A stretch of 28,764 nt of DNA from Hypsibius dujardini. Taxonomy: Eukaryota > Tardigrada > Eutardigrada > Parachela > Hypsibiidae. The position numbers were made by a program, and so were the translations under genes. The notes beneath the pieces are model-generated. The model had not been told where the DNA came from, ran no database searches, and saw only the letters and a list, made by a program, of their open reading frames with translations. The stretch covers positions 1 through 28,764 of the forward strand of contig LRSR01000347.1 in assembly GCA_001579985.1 (NCBI GenBank). Direction: 5' to 3'. Of this stretch, positions 1-9,661 are shown in pieces. Position 1 is the stretch's first letter; the number at the start of each line of letters is the position of its first letter.

Positions 1-713
1 ACTACGTCCACTGGGAAATGCCTACTCAGTTCGGCAATGTACTTATCGCGACCGCTTGGGGTGTTGCAGTGAGACAGAAATACCAACGCACGATCCTTCT
101 TATTCCGGAGACTTTTCAAACTTTTGCTGCGATTTGTCCATAAGCGAGGCGCGAAGTCGCGAAGATAGAAGGACGAGACCACGTCGGAATCGAAGCGATA
201 ACTCCATGTGAGGTTGAAAAAATTGTCCCCATGTCCGGGATGAAGCATCGGGTACGAGAAACTAACCAAATTTGACGGCGATTCAAACAGCATTAAAACG
301 TAAAACTGTTCCGTCGTGCGTAGCTTCGGTATGTCGTACGGATTGCCGTCTTCGATACCGTGAAAGATTACGGCAGAGCTTTCATTCACAAGGGTCCGAT
401 CGTCGGTTGCGACGCAGTTTTGGACGTCACATCCACTAAAATTTTGCCTCAGCGCAGGTGGACCATGTTGTCCGTCCAATGTTTCCCGGAAAAACTTTGT
501 CCAAAACAAAATAATCTTCTTATTCGACGTTGGGTCCTCATGTTCAATAGATGATTTATCATTTAACAGCGAAATAGAATGTAGACTAGGATCTGGGGAA
601 ATGTGGAAAATCTGAAGCTGATCCACAATCGTAAGCGCAGCCAGGAAAGCTACGCAGAGTACAAACAATTTTTTCACGTAGCCGTTTCCGGTCTTGACAT
701 TTCCATCAAGCAT
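1..713 (-). CDS. Alpha-1,3-fucosyltransferase (GT10), N-terminal part, cut by window edge
   Basis: Seen: 237 uninterrupted codons run from an ATG at 713 to the left edge; an in-frame TGA lies a few codons upstream of that ATG, which fixes the start. Residues 16-36 form one hydrophobic segment after a short Lys-containing tail, the layout of a type II Golgi membrane enzyme. HG at 118-119, the ESPSN block at 144-148, the WSYRFDSD block at 170-177 and SHCNTPSGR at 214-222 match the conserved order of family GT10 fucosyltransferases. N-glycosylation sequons occur at 167 and 194. Known: these enzymes transfer fucose from GDP-fucose to GlcNAc of glycans in the Golgi. The rest of the catalytic domain, including the usual nucleotide-binding region, lies outside the window. 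No intron is seen in this stretch. The substrate (N-glycan core or Lewis type) cannot be told. No lesion is visible. Confidence 0.9.
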   Translation of the reverse strand, partial: MLDGNVKTGNGYVKKLFVLCVAFLAALTIVDQLQIFHISPDPSLHSISLLNDKSSIEHEDPTSNKKIILFWTKFFRETLDGQHGPPALRQNFSGCDVQNCVATDDRTLVNESSAVIFHGIEDGNPYDIPKLRTTEQFYVLMLFESPSNLVSFSYPMLHPGHGDNFFNLTWSYRFDSDVVSSFYLRDFAPRLWTNRSKSLKSLRNKKDRALVFLSHCNTPSGRDKYIAELSRHFPVDV

Positions 714-1497
714 GTCGGGTGGCGGGAGTTCATTCACTTTTCAAAGACCCTATATTTTTCTTATGAGAGAAAGAGAGTAAGAGAGAGTCCGCGGATGACT
801 TTCGCTCGTTGCGAACTTTGTGTTGCAGCCTTCCGGGCAAACCAGTACGACCGACCTCACAAACTGTCGACTCATCCTTCGCTCAGTCTGCCACGGTGTC
901 GAGTTGCGATGTGTTACAGCCGAGAACCAAGATTGCCGATTTTGTTGTGCAGACGTATAGCGTTTACTCTACACAAAAGAAGTATACAGCTGTACCGTAT
1001 AGGAAGGAGTACATGGATGTTGCCAAATTATTCACAGTAAAAAAACGATTAATGTTTTACCACACTTTGACATTTTACAACTTTTCTTCCTCACCGCTTT
1101 CTCAGTTTTCCTAGTCTAAAAATTTAAGATGACACTTGTTCAATTTCAAAATTTAAGGCATGTTCATTAATTTTGGAGCACGGGGCACAAATATCATGGC
1201 AGGGTATAAAACCGTAGTCAATTCCTAGGGTAATTCAATAAAGCGTATTTACGTACGCGGGTTCAGGAACTCTGAATTCAAAATCAGTTTTCTCCCCTGT
1301 TTTGCAACTTTTTGTGCTTTTCTTTGGAGTTTCAGCTATATATCTATTTTGTTTTATACGACCGTTGGATTGCTTGATTGGCGCGGTTCTAGACAAGAAA
1401 AAACGGTAGAGTAAACAATTGACCATGGATTGACCATGGGGCCGACCTTACCCCCCTCGGCGTCTAAAATTATTGGCCCCCTCCGGCAGATAGGGTC
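714..1497. other. Intergenic, 5' side of the fucosyltransferase
   Basis: No coding similarity was recognised on either strand. A purine-rich GA tract lies near 764-790, about 60 bp upstream of the fucosyltransferase ATG, and would fall in its 5' leader or promoter. Two CCATGG sites sit close together at 1424-1440. The ORFs here are short and show no family motifs. Confidence 0.4.
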
Positions 1498-2226
1498 CTA
1501 CGGATAACTCTCAAACTAGGTTCCAGGCTGGACACTGTAAGCCTGTAAAATGACTGGAATCAGCCTGGTTCCAAGCTGGATTCGCCCAGCCTGTCTTTCC
1601 GCCACAATGTAGCCTAGAATACAGATACAGGCTTATTCTTTTAAACATTAACGAATATCATTTCATTTTGCATAAATTGCAAGCAATTCGTCTGTTATTG
1701 AATCCTGTGAGTACTTGTAATATAAGGCATCAAAGGATTTGTGTTCCTGTTTTGCTTTTGCGGTGTGGAAGCTCCACAAGCCTATAACAGAAGTGGGATC
1801 TCGTATCTCATCCGTTTAACTTTCCCAAAGTTTGCCATCTTACCGCTTTAACTGGAATCTCGGTCTAATATTTTTGCAATGTTGGTTTATCTTTTTATAT
1901 TTTCAATTTGAATGTAGCCTCGGCGAATTCCCGTACATTAATCGATCATTCCTATTGGTCTATAGGGCAATGCAATGATTGGCCGAATCGCTGAAAAAAC
2001 AGGGTGGACACCAGCTTGGTGCAGGGCCGACCCGTGCTAAATTCGCATAGGGACTCAGGCTGTATCCAGCCTGCATCCCAGCCAGGTCAACCAGTGTCGT
2101 ATATAGTCTGGAAAGTATTTAACATTCCAGTCTTTTCACTCAGCCATTTTGACTGGATTCCAGCCTGTTTTAACATAATCAAAACAGGCTGTATCCAGGC
2201 AGAAACCAGTCACGAGTTATCCATAG
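1498..2226. mobile_element. MITE, copy 1, TA-flanked, about 730 bp
   Basis: The left end reads TA then CGGATAACTC and the right end reads GAGTTATCCA then TA, so imperfect terminal inverted repeats are flanked by a TA dinucleotide. The inverted similarity continues inward through GGTTCC and CAGGCTGGA motifs. A second copy starting at 11339 matches over nearly the whole length at roughly 85 percent by eye. No transposase is encoded. The TA target points to Tc1/mariner-type mobilisation by inference only. Confidence 0.7.
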
Positions 2227-2248
2227 AGAGCGTACCTGTCATTCTCCA

Positions 2249-2400
2249 CATAGTATGGCATGCCGGGTATAGTTAGCACACCTCCAATGTATCCGACATA
2301 AAACAGTAGACCCGGCATGGTGCTCCAACAACACGGCGGAATTATCGGTCAAATCGAACTCGGGTGAAATAATATCGTTTCGAGTGCAGATATACAGATT
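2249..2400. repeat. ATGCCGGGT hairpin module, copy 1
   Basis: About 130-150 bp beginning CATAGTATGGCATGCCGGG recurs at 12532-12670. Each copy holds an inverted pair ATGCCGGGT / ACCCGGCAT about 45 bp apart, which could form a stem-loop. It lies just downstream of the MITE in both places. Function unknown. Confidence 0.6.
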
Positions 2401-3600
2401 TTTGCTAAGTATAAAATTTTGAATCGAACGGCAGTGCCAGGGGTCCAGACCTCTCCTGGCCCCTCAATGGGCCCCCCAATGCAGTTGCTTGGGCTCCCAG
2501 CAAATGGTAATCGAAACACGTGTCTGGTAATGGGAGTACTGACAAGGGAAGGATTATCTTTCAAATCTATCTTTTAAAGGGTAGGGCTCTCGTATTTCGC
2601 CCTTAAATGGTGCTATCTATTATGCTTCGCACTAATCTGCTGTTCCTCCGCCAAATCTTCGGACATGTTTTTGCTTGCTTTCTAAGTCTTCAATTGAGTT
2701 TTTTTGAACATCTAAACAACTTTTTGAATTGGCAAATATTCTGCAATATGCCACAAAAGCTCCTTTGCAAAAAGTTAAAGGAGCATTTATACAATGATGC
2801 AATATTTTCAAATGAATATGGTGTGTTGATGGATTTGTATGATCAGTTATGATGATGTATAGAGAAGGAATGTCACAACACGGGCAGAATATCAAACTGG
2901 AAATTCTGGAAATGTCGTTGTTTGAAGAAATACGTTTATACCCAAAATACGTTTTAGCAAAATATGTTTTGCTCTATACCACAATTTCCATTATGGCTTA
3001 GTTCCCATCAATGGAAATGTTTGCCTGTGCCAGGGAGCGACACGCTGCAACAATATTTAATTGATGCCTAAATTTATCAGTACAATATCAGACACGAGCA
3101 ATTTTTCCATTTCTGGATTCCTCCCCAAAAATATTGCGCTGATGCGCTGATTTAAAATAAGAGTTGGCGTCTAGTTCTCCCAATATATTAAAAAAAATCG
3201 AATTTAAAAAGAGGAATTGTTTCAGTGAAAGTAAAAAAAAAATTCTACAGCCTAATTCTTTCGCAAATTTGGAAAATGGGAAAACATATGGCTTTAGATC
3301 AAGCAATCAATCAATGGCATCCAGCGGTAAATGCAGTGGGATCATTTCCGACTTTGAAATTTCAAAAAAATAAATTCGCCTGTCTATGGCGGTGAAATAA
3401 TTTTTTATATTCATCACTGAAATAGCTTCTGATACGAAAAAACCCCCACTGATCTTAAATTCAGCACTTGAATAATTTCCCAGGTTAGTGGGACATATTT
3501 AACGAGTGTGAGATCGCACCAGCTGGCTAACCGACCCTGTAATTGTCCGCTGATCGCTTCCATACTCCACGAATCTCACACAACACAATCACGAGACCAT
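2401..3600. other. Intergenic, no gene recognised
   Basis: AT-rich sequence with short overlapping ORFs on both strands (for example 2607-2852 and 2632-2895), low in complexity and without family motifs. I see no RNA gene or clear repeat here. Confidence 0.4.
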
Positions 3601-3622
3601 CCTGCATATAGCCTTTACTTAC

Positions 3623-3695
3623 AGCTTGTGTTGCATCGCAAATAGAGTAGGGATCCACGCTGGCAGACATACAGATTACGATGTAGACGGAAGCC
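3623..3695 (-). pseudogene. Orphan exon-like fragment of a natriuretic-receptor-type ectodomain
   Basis: On the minus strand a 73-nt segment is bounded by a good acceptor (ATCTCAG) and a perfect donor (GTAAGT). It encodes VYIVICMSASVDPYSI, the hydrophobic strand and turn that in this receptor family follow the central FY...W region; the equivalent part of the neighbouring gene reads VTLLIFADMTQPYSI. It lies downstream of that gene's transmembrane exon, so it cannot be used by it in order. Reading continues past the donor with GYMQDGLVIVLCEI, which also resembles the family, so the true end may be near 3560. Possibly the relic of a tandem paralogue. The match is short and could be coincidence. 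Confidence 0.35.
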
Positions 3696-4490
3696 CTGAG
3701 ATAACGGAAATTACTTGCCGTCAGCCCGTGCGGGAAGATACACGGCTGCACGGAACTTATCTGCACGAGTCTGCGCCTCTGTTGCGAACTAAATCAAGAA
3801 TGTCGGCGGAGACTTGCTGCTTATTTTAATCAGGCTTTTGTCGACAGGAAAATTTGTCTAATACAAGTTCTATCATATAAAAACCTAGATGCGTTTAGTG
3901 GGAGATGGGGCAAGGCAGGCGCCTTGATAGAAGTAACATCAAACTCTTTCAAATTCTTAAAAAAACACGGCAAGGGGGAGTGCTATCTTTTTCCGATCTT
4001 CGCTGACGGGGGAGGGGGGCGCCCCCCTAATGCGCAGCACTGTATACAAATCATATAATATCATATATAATCCATAATCCTTAAAAATGGGTCAAGGTGT
4101 CGACACTCAACAACACGAGACATGGCACATCAACCCTTTGCTCACTTTTAATCCGAAGCATGTTGTTAAAAATTGTTTAAGCTCATAAATCTCCGCGAGA
4201 ATCTCGTCGATACGGTCTATAGTGCAGGCTGTAGTAGGTAGTGGTCAAGCCTCCAAGGAATGTGATTGGCAGACGCTTTTTCAGATAGGTAATGGAACCT
4301 ATAAAGAAGCTAAGTGTCACTATAGGAGTGTATGTAACGGATTGCGGACTCATCTCCCTATATTCATACCTGTAGCAGTAGAAGAGTGCAAACAGAGCCA
4401 GCAACGCCATAATGAAGGTGGCAGAAAGAGAATCCGAGAGCACTAAGCGAGACCATGGGTTTCAGTTGAAGGTTGAATGTTGCTCAATTG

Positions 4491-4876
4491 GGCGAGAACG
4501 GAGATTTTTCTTTCCGATCGGCGTGGTTTTTCTTTCACAATTACTTATCCGTATTTCATGATTTTACATTGGGGTCTCGGGCTGGAAATCATATCTGCAG
4601 TTCCAGAAAAACACAAGAAAGAAAAAGACCTGCCGAACCACTTTGTGCTATAGGCCTGTGTTTGATTGATTTATCAGCATGTTGCATTTTTTTTATTCCA
4701 GCCAATATTTTTCAAAACACAAATCTAATATTTAAATTTGCACAATGTGGCACTGGAAATCGTTTTCTTCAAAAAACAAATTCTGAAATTGCGGATATGA
4801 TTTCCAGCCCGAGAACCCAATGTAAATTGTGAAAAAAAACCACACCGATCGGGAAGGAAAATCTCCGTTCTTGCTC
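4491..4876. mobile_element. MITE with about 90-110 bp inverted repeats, in receptor intron
   Basis: The arms starting at 4491 and ending at 4876 are inverted copies: GAACGGAGATTTT, GATCGG, GTGGTTTTT, CACAATT and CTCGGGCTGGAAATCATAT all recur in reverse complement. The core between the arms is AT-rich and non-coding. It lies within the intron 4443-4910 of the disrupted receptor gene. The target duplication is unclear. Confidence 0.7.
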
Positions 4877-5139
4877 AGGTCAGTCAAATATATATTTGTA
4901 AGTCATCTACATGTATTGGTAGTCGTCCGGCACTCCCACGAATCTCCACGGAAGCCGCATCTTGGTTGATTTCGAGGCGGCCATGTCTTTCCCTCGGTCC
5001 AAGAGAAATCTCTCAGAATCTGCGTTTTACCAGTCTTTGTGTTCATGAACAGGAATGGCTATGGAGAAACACGGAATGGAAACGACTGGCTCTTTTTCGT
5101 TTAGGTGAAGTTTTATTGATTTCTGGGTTAATCAGCTGA

Positions 5140-5267
5140 TACTGTAGAGCCTCGACCATTTGGTGCTAATTTTTAGACCCACCCTTATATTATGCCTGCA
5201 CTACCCTGCAGTCATAATATACGGGGGTCATTAAAAACTGGCACCAAATGGTCTAGACTCTACAGTA
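5140..5267. mobile_element. Small foldback MITE with TACTGTAGA ends
   Basis: A 128-bp near-palindrome. It begins TACTGTAGAG and ends CTCTACAGTA, with GACCATTTGGTGC and its complement further inside. The outer TA may be the target duplication. It sits in the receptor intron 5059-5306. A smaller hairpin with the same ends is at 26489-26569. Confidence 0.7.
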
Positions 5268-6176
5268 TGCCACTGGGCAACTCAACTGTCCTCACTGACT
5301 CCTTACTGTAAAGGTTGTGTTCGTGGCATCAAAACCCGACAGCATGAAATCCACCGTACGTTGTCCGAAGCCATCAATCGCAATCTTCCCCACGAAGGTA
5401 TCAAATGTTTTATTGATAAACATACCCGCCAAATGTCGACCGTCATTGAGACTAGATGACCCGTACTTGACAAATGATTCATTCAAGACCTAGCAGCGCA
5501 CAACACAAAGTATGATGCTCAACGCACTACATTCGTAAGGCTTTTTAAAGGGGAATTGATGCGCACCTGTGCAAACATTTCCACTGAAAGATACGGGGCG
5601 ATGAGATTCGGTAAGGGCTGCAAAAAATTAATTCCTGATATGTATTGTTTACACAAGGGTTGTATTGATACGCTACCTGCTCAGTAAGAGGTAAAGAAAA
5701 ATTGTAATTTGAAAGCGCTCGCCGTGAGAGTTCGGCGGGATGCATAGCGCCACCTGGTGGAAGGGTCTGGTTAAAATCCACGGGTCTGATGACGAGAAGG
5801 GATTCAAATGCATCTCTCGCAACCTGGAAAAATAGGAAACTAGGATCGTGGTTCGTTTCCGGCTTGTTTGTCTTACCTTGTCGTTTTCGTCGCCGTACCG
5901 CCAATCCAGTGTGCCATAAAATAAAGGGTAAACAAAGTTTTCCGTGGTGATGTAAACCTAGAAGCGCCCATCGTCATCACCTCCCAAAGTTGCATTCGAA
6001 ATATGAGTGAAGTTCACGGTAAACACGCTTACGTATTCTCCGTCAGTCATATTAAGAGAATGGGCATGGATCTAGAAAGTAATAGCGAAAACTCAACATT
6101 ATCATTGGAACGATTGATGCTGTATGGTTGGGTCATGTCTGCGAAAATTAAAAGTGTGACATGCCGAAGCAGGATC

Positions 6177-7442
6177 CTTGAAATGAGGTAGTGGTAGGAG
6201 CTGTATACTAAGTCCTTGGGGGGGGGGGCGCATTCCAATGTTTGTAAAATTAGGGAGCTGCGATAAGAATATTTTTCACCAGCAAAACTATAAAAATGAC
6301 GGTCACCCCTTTAAATGGGAGCGACGCCATTTTTAATTAACAAAGATCAAACTTGAATTCCGAAGCCGAACTGCATCCCCCCCCCGCACGTAGCTCCCCG
6401 ACAAAATGCGTTTCGCCCTTTCGCTGCAACGAATTGACGAATGGTTTTATCTTAATATGCTTAGGGATGATCCTATTTTTCCTCAGCCTAATTTTCGAAA
6501 TCGGGCCATTTATCGAGCGAGTAGCTTATTAAAATCAAAAAACCGAAGTGAGCAGCTAGTTTTAGAAACTGTAAACTATTTTGGTGCTGAGTTTCTGTGG
6601 TGAACAAATTCTGTTACACGGTTCCATATGCTAACAATATGATGGTGCGGTGGAGAAAGCTGAAACGTGACTTACGAGCAAAGACCGAGCATGTTCAGCT
6701 CGTCCGAAGAACAACAGAACTATAACAGAAACAATGCTGCACTTGTGGCTACAATTTTGCCTGATCCGATTTTCCGGGTGACCTAAATAACATGAGTAGG
6801 GCGCTCACCCTACCAGGCCTTATTGGCAGAACCTGTCTTTTTAACGACCGAACAAACTTGCAGCCACATGTGATTTATGATAGATGCAGAAGCCCGTTTA
6901 GGGTCCTTAAGGATCTGAACCAGGTCCCCTCATGGTAGGGCAGGGGGTGGACATAGAGGCAAAAGGCATTTTGATCAAGATTGAACCCAAAATTGGGCCT
7001 CTTGTTTTTGATCAATTCGAAACTTATAGGGGTCTGGGGGTCTGATTTTCAGAAGCCCCTGGGATTTCAAAACATTTCAGAACATCAGTTCTTCGTTCAA
7101 ATTTGAGGTTTGTTGAGGTCCAATATAAGCTCCCTATTGATGAATACAAATGGGACGTTCAAAACGTTCAAGAACGGTTCAATTTGAAGAAAAACGGATG
7201 ATTTTGAAAACTTTTTGAAATCCCTTAAGCCCAGGAAATCAAACCCTCACACCCGCAGAAGTTTCAAAATGGTCAGAAACAAGAGGCCCAATTTTGGGTT
7301 CAATCGTGAAAAAAATGCATTTTGCTCTATTGCCCACCCTGGCCCTATCGTGAGGGGTCCTCTTTCCGTCCGGTAAAGACCCAAGACGAGCATCTGGCTA
7401 CACCCAACTATAAATCAATACCGGTGACCTAACTATGAATAC
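6177..7442. other. Large intron of the disrupted receptor gene
   Basis: Separates the exon ending near 7443 from the exon starting at 6176 on the minus strand. It contains poly-G and poly-C runs near 6222 and 6379, the foldback element at 6887-7396, and a 65-codon ORF at 6406-6603 (+) that I do not recognise and would not call a gene. Confidence 0.5.
6887..7396. mobile_element. Foldback element with TIRs of about 200 bp, copy 1
   Basis: The left end CAGAAGCCCGTTTAGGG mirrors the right end, whose complement starts CAGATGCTCGTCTTGGG. Inverted similarity runs deep: CCCAAAATTGGGCCTCTTG on the left has its complement on the right near 7283. The element is 510 bp, non-coding, with almost no unpaired core. 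A diverged copy is at 23929-24415. It lies in the receptor intron. Confidence 0.75.
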
Positions 7443-8279
7443 CTCGGCTCACGGATTGAAATTCCCGAAGGGCCTCCTGGTATTGGATCGGTAGTGATCT
7501 CTTTAGGTGGCGGACTGTGACAGTCTGGTTGGGTATGGCCGACAAACTTTGTTCGACAATTCGACTGACGATGGCGTAGTATTGGGACACCGTCGAGTCG
7601 TCGATCAAAAGAAACACCGACAACCATTTAAATGTCGTCACGATAGCCCGGTAAAAATCGAAATACGCTCCGTCCGAGTAATGGCTAACGGAGACAAATG
7701 TCGGGCTCAACTTCTTGTCCCTTATAACATTTTGATTGTTGATACTGAAAAAAAATCAATTTCTGAGATTAAAGGTTAAACAATTCCAAAAAAAGCAAAT
7801 CAAATATTAACTAAAAAATGAATGTAATAAATCTTTAACTTTGATTTAAAGCCTTACCTCGTGATCATCAGCAGGTTATGCTCAGATGCTAGTTGGTTGA
7901 GGGAAAAAGTTTCCGGATCCGTGCAAGCTAAATAACATTGCAGGTCAGACAGCACCAGATGTGGAACCCACTAGGACACTCACATGGAAATACTAGAGCC
8001 CGAACGGTTTTGGCGTTGCGTGGCTTAAACAGCCAAGGCGCCAGTAAATTGACCGCGTTGTCGCCAAGTTCGTTGCATGACTTCATTCTGCGATCAAAGA
8101 AATACTGCAGAGAGAAATTAAAGACCCCTTCGTACTTGCGCTGTATCATGTCCAGAGCGATATCTTGCGGTGGACCAGTGTAGGGTAGACATCCCGAATT
8201 GTCGGGGTAAATGTGGCCCACAGATGCTATTTTGACTCGAATAATGTCACCCTTTAACCGGGAAGTCTCTTGGCAAGTA

Positions 8280-9597
8280 CCGCGTAGAAACTTACTTCTT
8301 GGAAAAACTAAAAATGGTGTGAAAGCTTAGTTCGCGCGCTCGCCTGAAAGTGAGTCACCACTCATTCGAAAGCGGACGCTGTCCTCTCTCTGTCTGTATC
8401 AGCCAAATTAAGCGAGAAGACACTTTGTTTACATTTTCGCCACGTTGAACGAAGAGGCCCGTTCGCTGATAGTGTCCCCGCTGCGGGCTGGTCGTTCGAT
8501 CCCAGAAATTGTTTCCATCTTCAAGGCAGGATGCGGAAAAAGTACGATCTATAGTATGGTGAAGGAATTTGCAGCTGGAGTGGAAGAAAAGCCGAAGAAG
8601 AAGCAGAAACACCCCTGGAAAAAGATCGACCGAAAAATGGCGGCCACCATCATTCGAAGACTCACCATCGCTGCCACCTCCCATACCATCAATGAGCTCG
8701 CTGAAACCTTCAAAATATCGTCAACGGCCATCCGAAAGCTGATGAAGAAGAAAGGGATCAAAGTCTACAAGATGCAGAAGAGGAATCTCATCCCCAAGAC
8801 GCAGAAAGAAATTCGGAAGATTTGCTGTAACCGTTTTCGGAAGCGCTACCGGACAGCTGATTTGGACCGCTTCCTCTTCGCGGATGAGTGTTATGTGACT
8901 CTCCAGAAATTCCACAATCATCAGAATAACAGATGCTACGGCAAGTCCTTTGAGCTTATCCCTGACCGGAAGAAGTTCTTGCAGATTCCCAAGACCCCCC
9001 TGAGCGCCATGATTTTCGGTGCCGTTTCTCGTGAAGGCCGCACCCCCCTTATCGTACTCAAGTCAGGATTCCGCCTGAACCGGTTTACCTACAAAGATAA
9101 ATGTCTGGAAATTGTTCGCCAGAGCCTGCCCTGCAAATTGGATCCGAAGACGGTAATTTTCTGTCAAGGTAAGGCTCCCTGTCACGCCGCCGGGTCTGTC
9201 CAGAAATATCTGAGGGAGACTTTCCCGGCCTTCGTTCCCAATGCCTCCATGCCGCCCAATTCGCCGGATCTGAACGTTCTTGACTACTGCATTTGGAGCA
9301 TTTTGAAGCAGCGTCTCAACAAGTACGGACTCATCTCAAACTTCACGAAACTCAAGAAGATATTGCAGAAAGAATGGACCGCCATTCCGCAGGAAGTAAT
9401 CCGGGACGCTGTTGACTCTTGGTTGTCCCGCGTTCGCAGGGTTGAGAAAGCCGATGGTGGTCATATTGAGTCAAAATGAATATTTTCCCAGTAGAGTACT
9501 AATTTATCTATTTTTTAGTTTTTGGTTTTTTTGTTTTTTGACCGAGTGAATTTTGGGAGTCGATTAAAGTTTTTCCAAAAAGTAAGTTCCTACCCGG
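8280..9597 (+). mobile_element. Full-length mariner-type transposon (1318 bp, TA target duplication)
   Basis: Inverted repeats of about 30 bp occupy 8280-8309 and 9568-9597, with about three mismatches between them (CCGCGTAGAAACTTACTTC on the left; CCGGGTAGGAACTTACTTT as complement of the right). TA at 8278-8279 and 9598-9599 is the target duplication. One transposase ORF fills the element. Removing element plus one TA joins the signal-peptide codons of the host receptor gene in frame, which independently confirms both ends. Confidence 0.93.
8445..9479 (+). pseudogene. Mariner transposase, DD37D (maT-like) type, probably inactive
   Basis: An open frame of 344 codons covers a full transposase: an N-terminal helix-turn-helix region (about residues 1-110, including SSTAIRKLMKKKGI) and a DDE/D domain. 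First catalytic Asp is D147 in FADECY. The second should be in the QD.AP.H motif, but the sequence reads QGKAPCH, so position 242 is Gly. The third is D280 in PPNSPDLNVLDYCIW. Spacing from 242 to 280 is 37 residues, typical of DD37D elements. The frame has no ATG: the codon at the usual start position (8445) is TTG, an in-frame TAA lies at 8409, and the first ATG is residue 39. With both lesions it is unlikely to be active, though no stop or frameshift has accumulated, suggesting fairly recent loss. Confidence 0.88.
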
Positions 9598-9661
9598 TAA
9601 TTTGAAGTGCGCATGTACATAAAATAAAACAAACCAGCCCGACGTTTCCACAAATAGTCAT

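Larger units (their letters stand above)
4183..9661 (-). pseudogene. Natriuretic-peptide-receptor-like gene (ANF-receptor ectodomain plus one TM), disrupted
   Basis: Seen on the minus strand, inferred exons: 9661-9598 joined across a mariner to 8277-7858, then 7744-7443 (end uncertain), 6176-5877, 5823-5677, 5617-5567, 5489-5307, 5058-4911 and 4442-4183. Most junctions have GT/AG and matching phase. The product would have a signal peptide, a ligand-binding fold (GCLPYTGPPQDIALDMI; LSPTFVSVSHYSDGAYFDFY; MTDGEYVSVF; VGKIAIDGFGQRTVDFML), a juxtamembrane WPPRNQPRCGF block as in receptor guanylate cyclases, and one TM (FIMALLALFALFYCY). No kinase-homology or cyclase domain is found downstream, so it resembles a clearance-type receptor, unless an unseen exon follows a possible donor in the last exon. 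Lesions: mariner in the signal-peptide codons, frameshifts near 7965 and 6065, a TAG near 5950, and an unresolved phase between the 7744 and 6176 exons. Hence pseudogene. Known role of the family: binding natriuretic-type peptides at the cell surface. Confidence 0.75.

Noticed and set aside
2607-2852. 81-codon plus-strand frame with hydrophobic start
   Set aside because: Overlaps an equally long frame on the other strand, lies in AT-rich DNA and has no family motif.
5950-6092. Two very short introns in the receptor exon 6176-5877
   Set aside because: They would be 23 and 26 bases long, below any plausible intron size; frameshift and stop explain the sequence better.
8445-8447. TTG as a genuine transposase start
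   Set aside because: Animal nuclear genes rarely start at TTG and no in-frame ATG lies between it and the upstream stop at 8409, so loss of the ancestral ATG is more likely.
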